Source of the DNA: Zonotrichia leucophrys gambelii
Lineage: Eukaryota; Chordata; Aves; Passeriformes; Passerellidae
Length of the DNA stretch: 64,000 nt
NCBI RefSeq assembly: GCF_028769735.1
Contig: NC_088173.1
Location: 6,469,038-6,533,037 of the forward strand
Direction of reading: 5' to 3'
Shown here: positions 62,971 to 64,000 of the stretch, in pieces
Numbering within the stretch: the stretch's first letter is position 1
Layout of the letters: each line of letters begins with the position of its first letter
Program-made: the position numbers and the translations under genes
Notes under the pieces: generated by a model
Database searches by the model: none
What the model was told of the DNA's origin: nothing
What the model saw: only the letters and a program-made list of their open reading frames with translations

Positions 62971-64000
62971 ACTAATGAACTAATAAAGACAGATCAGAGG
63001 AAAAATCATGAGTTTTAGACATTTTGGGATTTATGATGTATACCAAAAAGAATGAAAATAGTCTTCTCTATCAGATGTTTTAATCTAGATGAGGAACCAT
63101 TTCATCCAGGAGGCCACACTGCAGAGTCTGTTTTCAGAAAAAAAAAAACTAAGGGATTTTTTTTAATGACAAAAGCCAAATTTCAAAGCCTCAGAAAATT
63201 TTGGAGTAAAATTAACTGTGAATTTCATGGCTTATGTGAACTGAATTACCACTTATTTAGCTCTTTGGTATTAACTGCACCTTTATAACCAAACAAAAAG
63301 GTAATTATGCAGCATTTTCACTTATTGATTATTTTTGTATCAGGTTTGCTGATTGCATTCCCAATAATTAGGGCACAATACTGCTTTATTTCATGGTACT
63401 TAGACTGCTAGAATATGGTGCCTGTTGGATGAGCAATTTGCCTCCACAAAATGCTGGAAATGTTAAGATTGTGGTCCAAATATATTATTTGCAGAACAAA
63501 AATTGAAATTCTTATCTGTATTGGAAATCAGAATACATTTACAAACTCAAGTAGCTGTTTTCAGGTATAGACAGATACTTGTGTGCATCATTAACTGACT
63601 GGTGTAAAGATGCATAACTGATCATCAAAAGTCTACATGATTATTTACAGGGAAGTTCTCAGCTACTCCAGAGTACTTAGGAAATATTAATGTTGAGACG
63701 ATAATGATGATGACAGCCCAACATCCAATTGAACAATGCTGGAATTTAGAGTGTCACAGACCAAGAGCAAATGGTCAATAATCCCCCATGGCAGTTGTAA
63801 ACAAGCCAAGAATCCATGAAGCAAAATATAAAATTTTCATACATGACAAATAACTAACATTTGTTCTGTAGACAATTAGCAGCCATGTAGAGATGTTTGT
63901 CAGGAAGCAATATTGTGTGTCCAGGAAGTTGTATCTAGGATCTTTGTATCCCAGAAATTGGACAGGCAGTGTTTACTGTTTGTTGAGCAATGTCTCTTTA
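62971..64000. other. Non-coding DNA, no recognised element
   Basis: Nothing recognisable is seen from the end of the last LTR to the end of the window. Confidence 0.55.

Noticed and set aside
1..64000. Search for CRISPR arrays, bacterial operons, defence or toxin systems
   Set aside because: There are no regularly spaced repeats, ribosome-binding sites or dense coding sequence. The window is vertebrate non-coding DNA, and I found no new multi-gene system in it.

Overview
The window looks like non-coding nuclear DNA of a bird, most likely a passerine. It is AT-rich and poor in CpG, and no long open reading frame resembles a known protein. It carries CR1 LINE fragments typical of avian genomes, several avian-type endogenous retrovirus (ERV) solo LTRs, and one SINE with a tRNA-Ile head joined to a CR1 tail. 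That SINE architecture is known from the TguSINE1 family of songbirds and is the best lineage marker here. I see no host gene that I can name. The window is therefore either a gene desert or the inside of a very long intron.

Layout. 1-6.9 kb: nothing recognised. 6.9-7.4 kb: the SINE on the minus strand beside a CR1 reverse-transcriptase fragment on the plus strand. 9.53-9.71 kb: a GC-rich patch with a good splice-acceptor-like sequence, the only place I would call a possible (unproven) host exon. 19.5-20.2 kb: a solo LTR with 8-bp terminal inverted repeats. 25.9-26.5 kb: a nearly complete LTR of a second family. 29.1 kb: a CR1 3' end. 34.56-34.69 kb: a perfect 21-bp inverted repeat. 37.7-38.2 kb: an internally deleted CR1, followed by an ATT microsatellite. 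40.85-41.57 kb: a 0.7-kb CR1 on the minus strand. 50.2 kb: a 52-bp pure pyrimidine tract. 51.3-52.7 kb: an old CR1-like relic, then a second-family LTR split by a younger solo LTR. 55.9-56.2 kb: a CpG-rich patch. 58.9-60.15 kb: an ERV-like repeat, a third second-family LTR and a minus-strand CR1 laid end to end. 62.6-63.0 kb: another solo LTR.

These elements do not act together as a pathway. They record successive retrotransposon insertions, and the nested pair at 52 kb gives a clear order of events. I found no CRISPR array, defence system, operon, rRNA gene or functional tRNA gene. Family assignments rest on recognising consensus-like sequence by eye, and element boundaries are good to roughly 5-20 bases unless termini are described.
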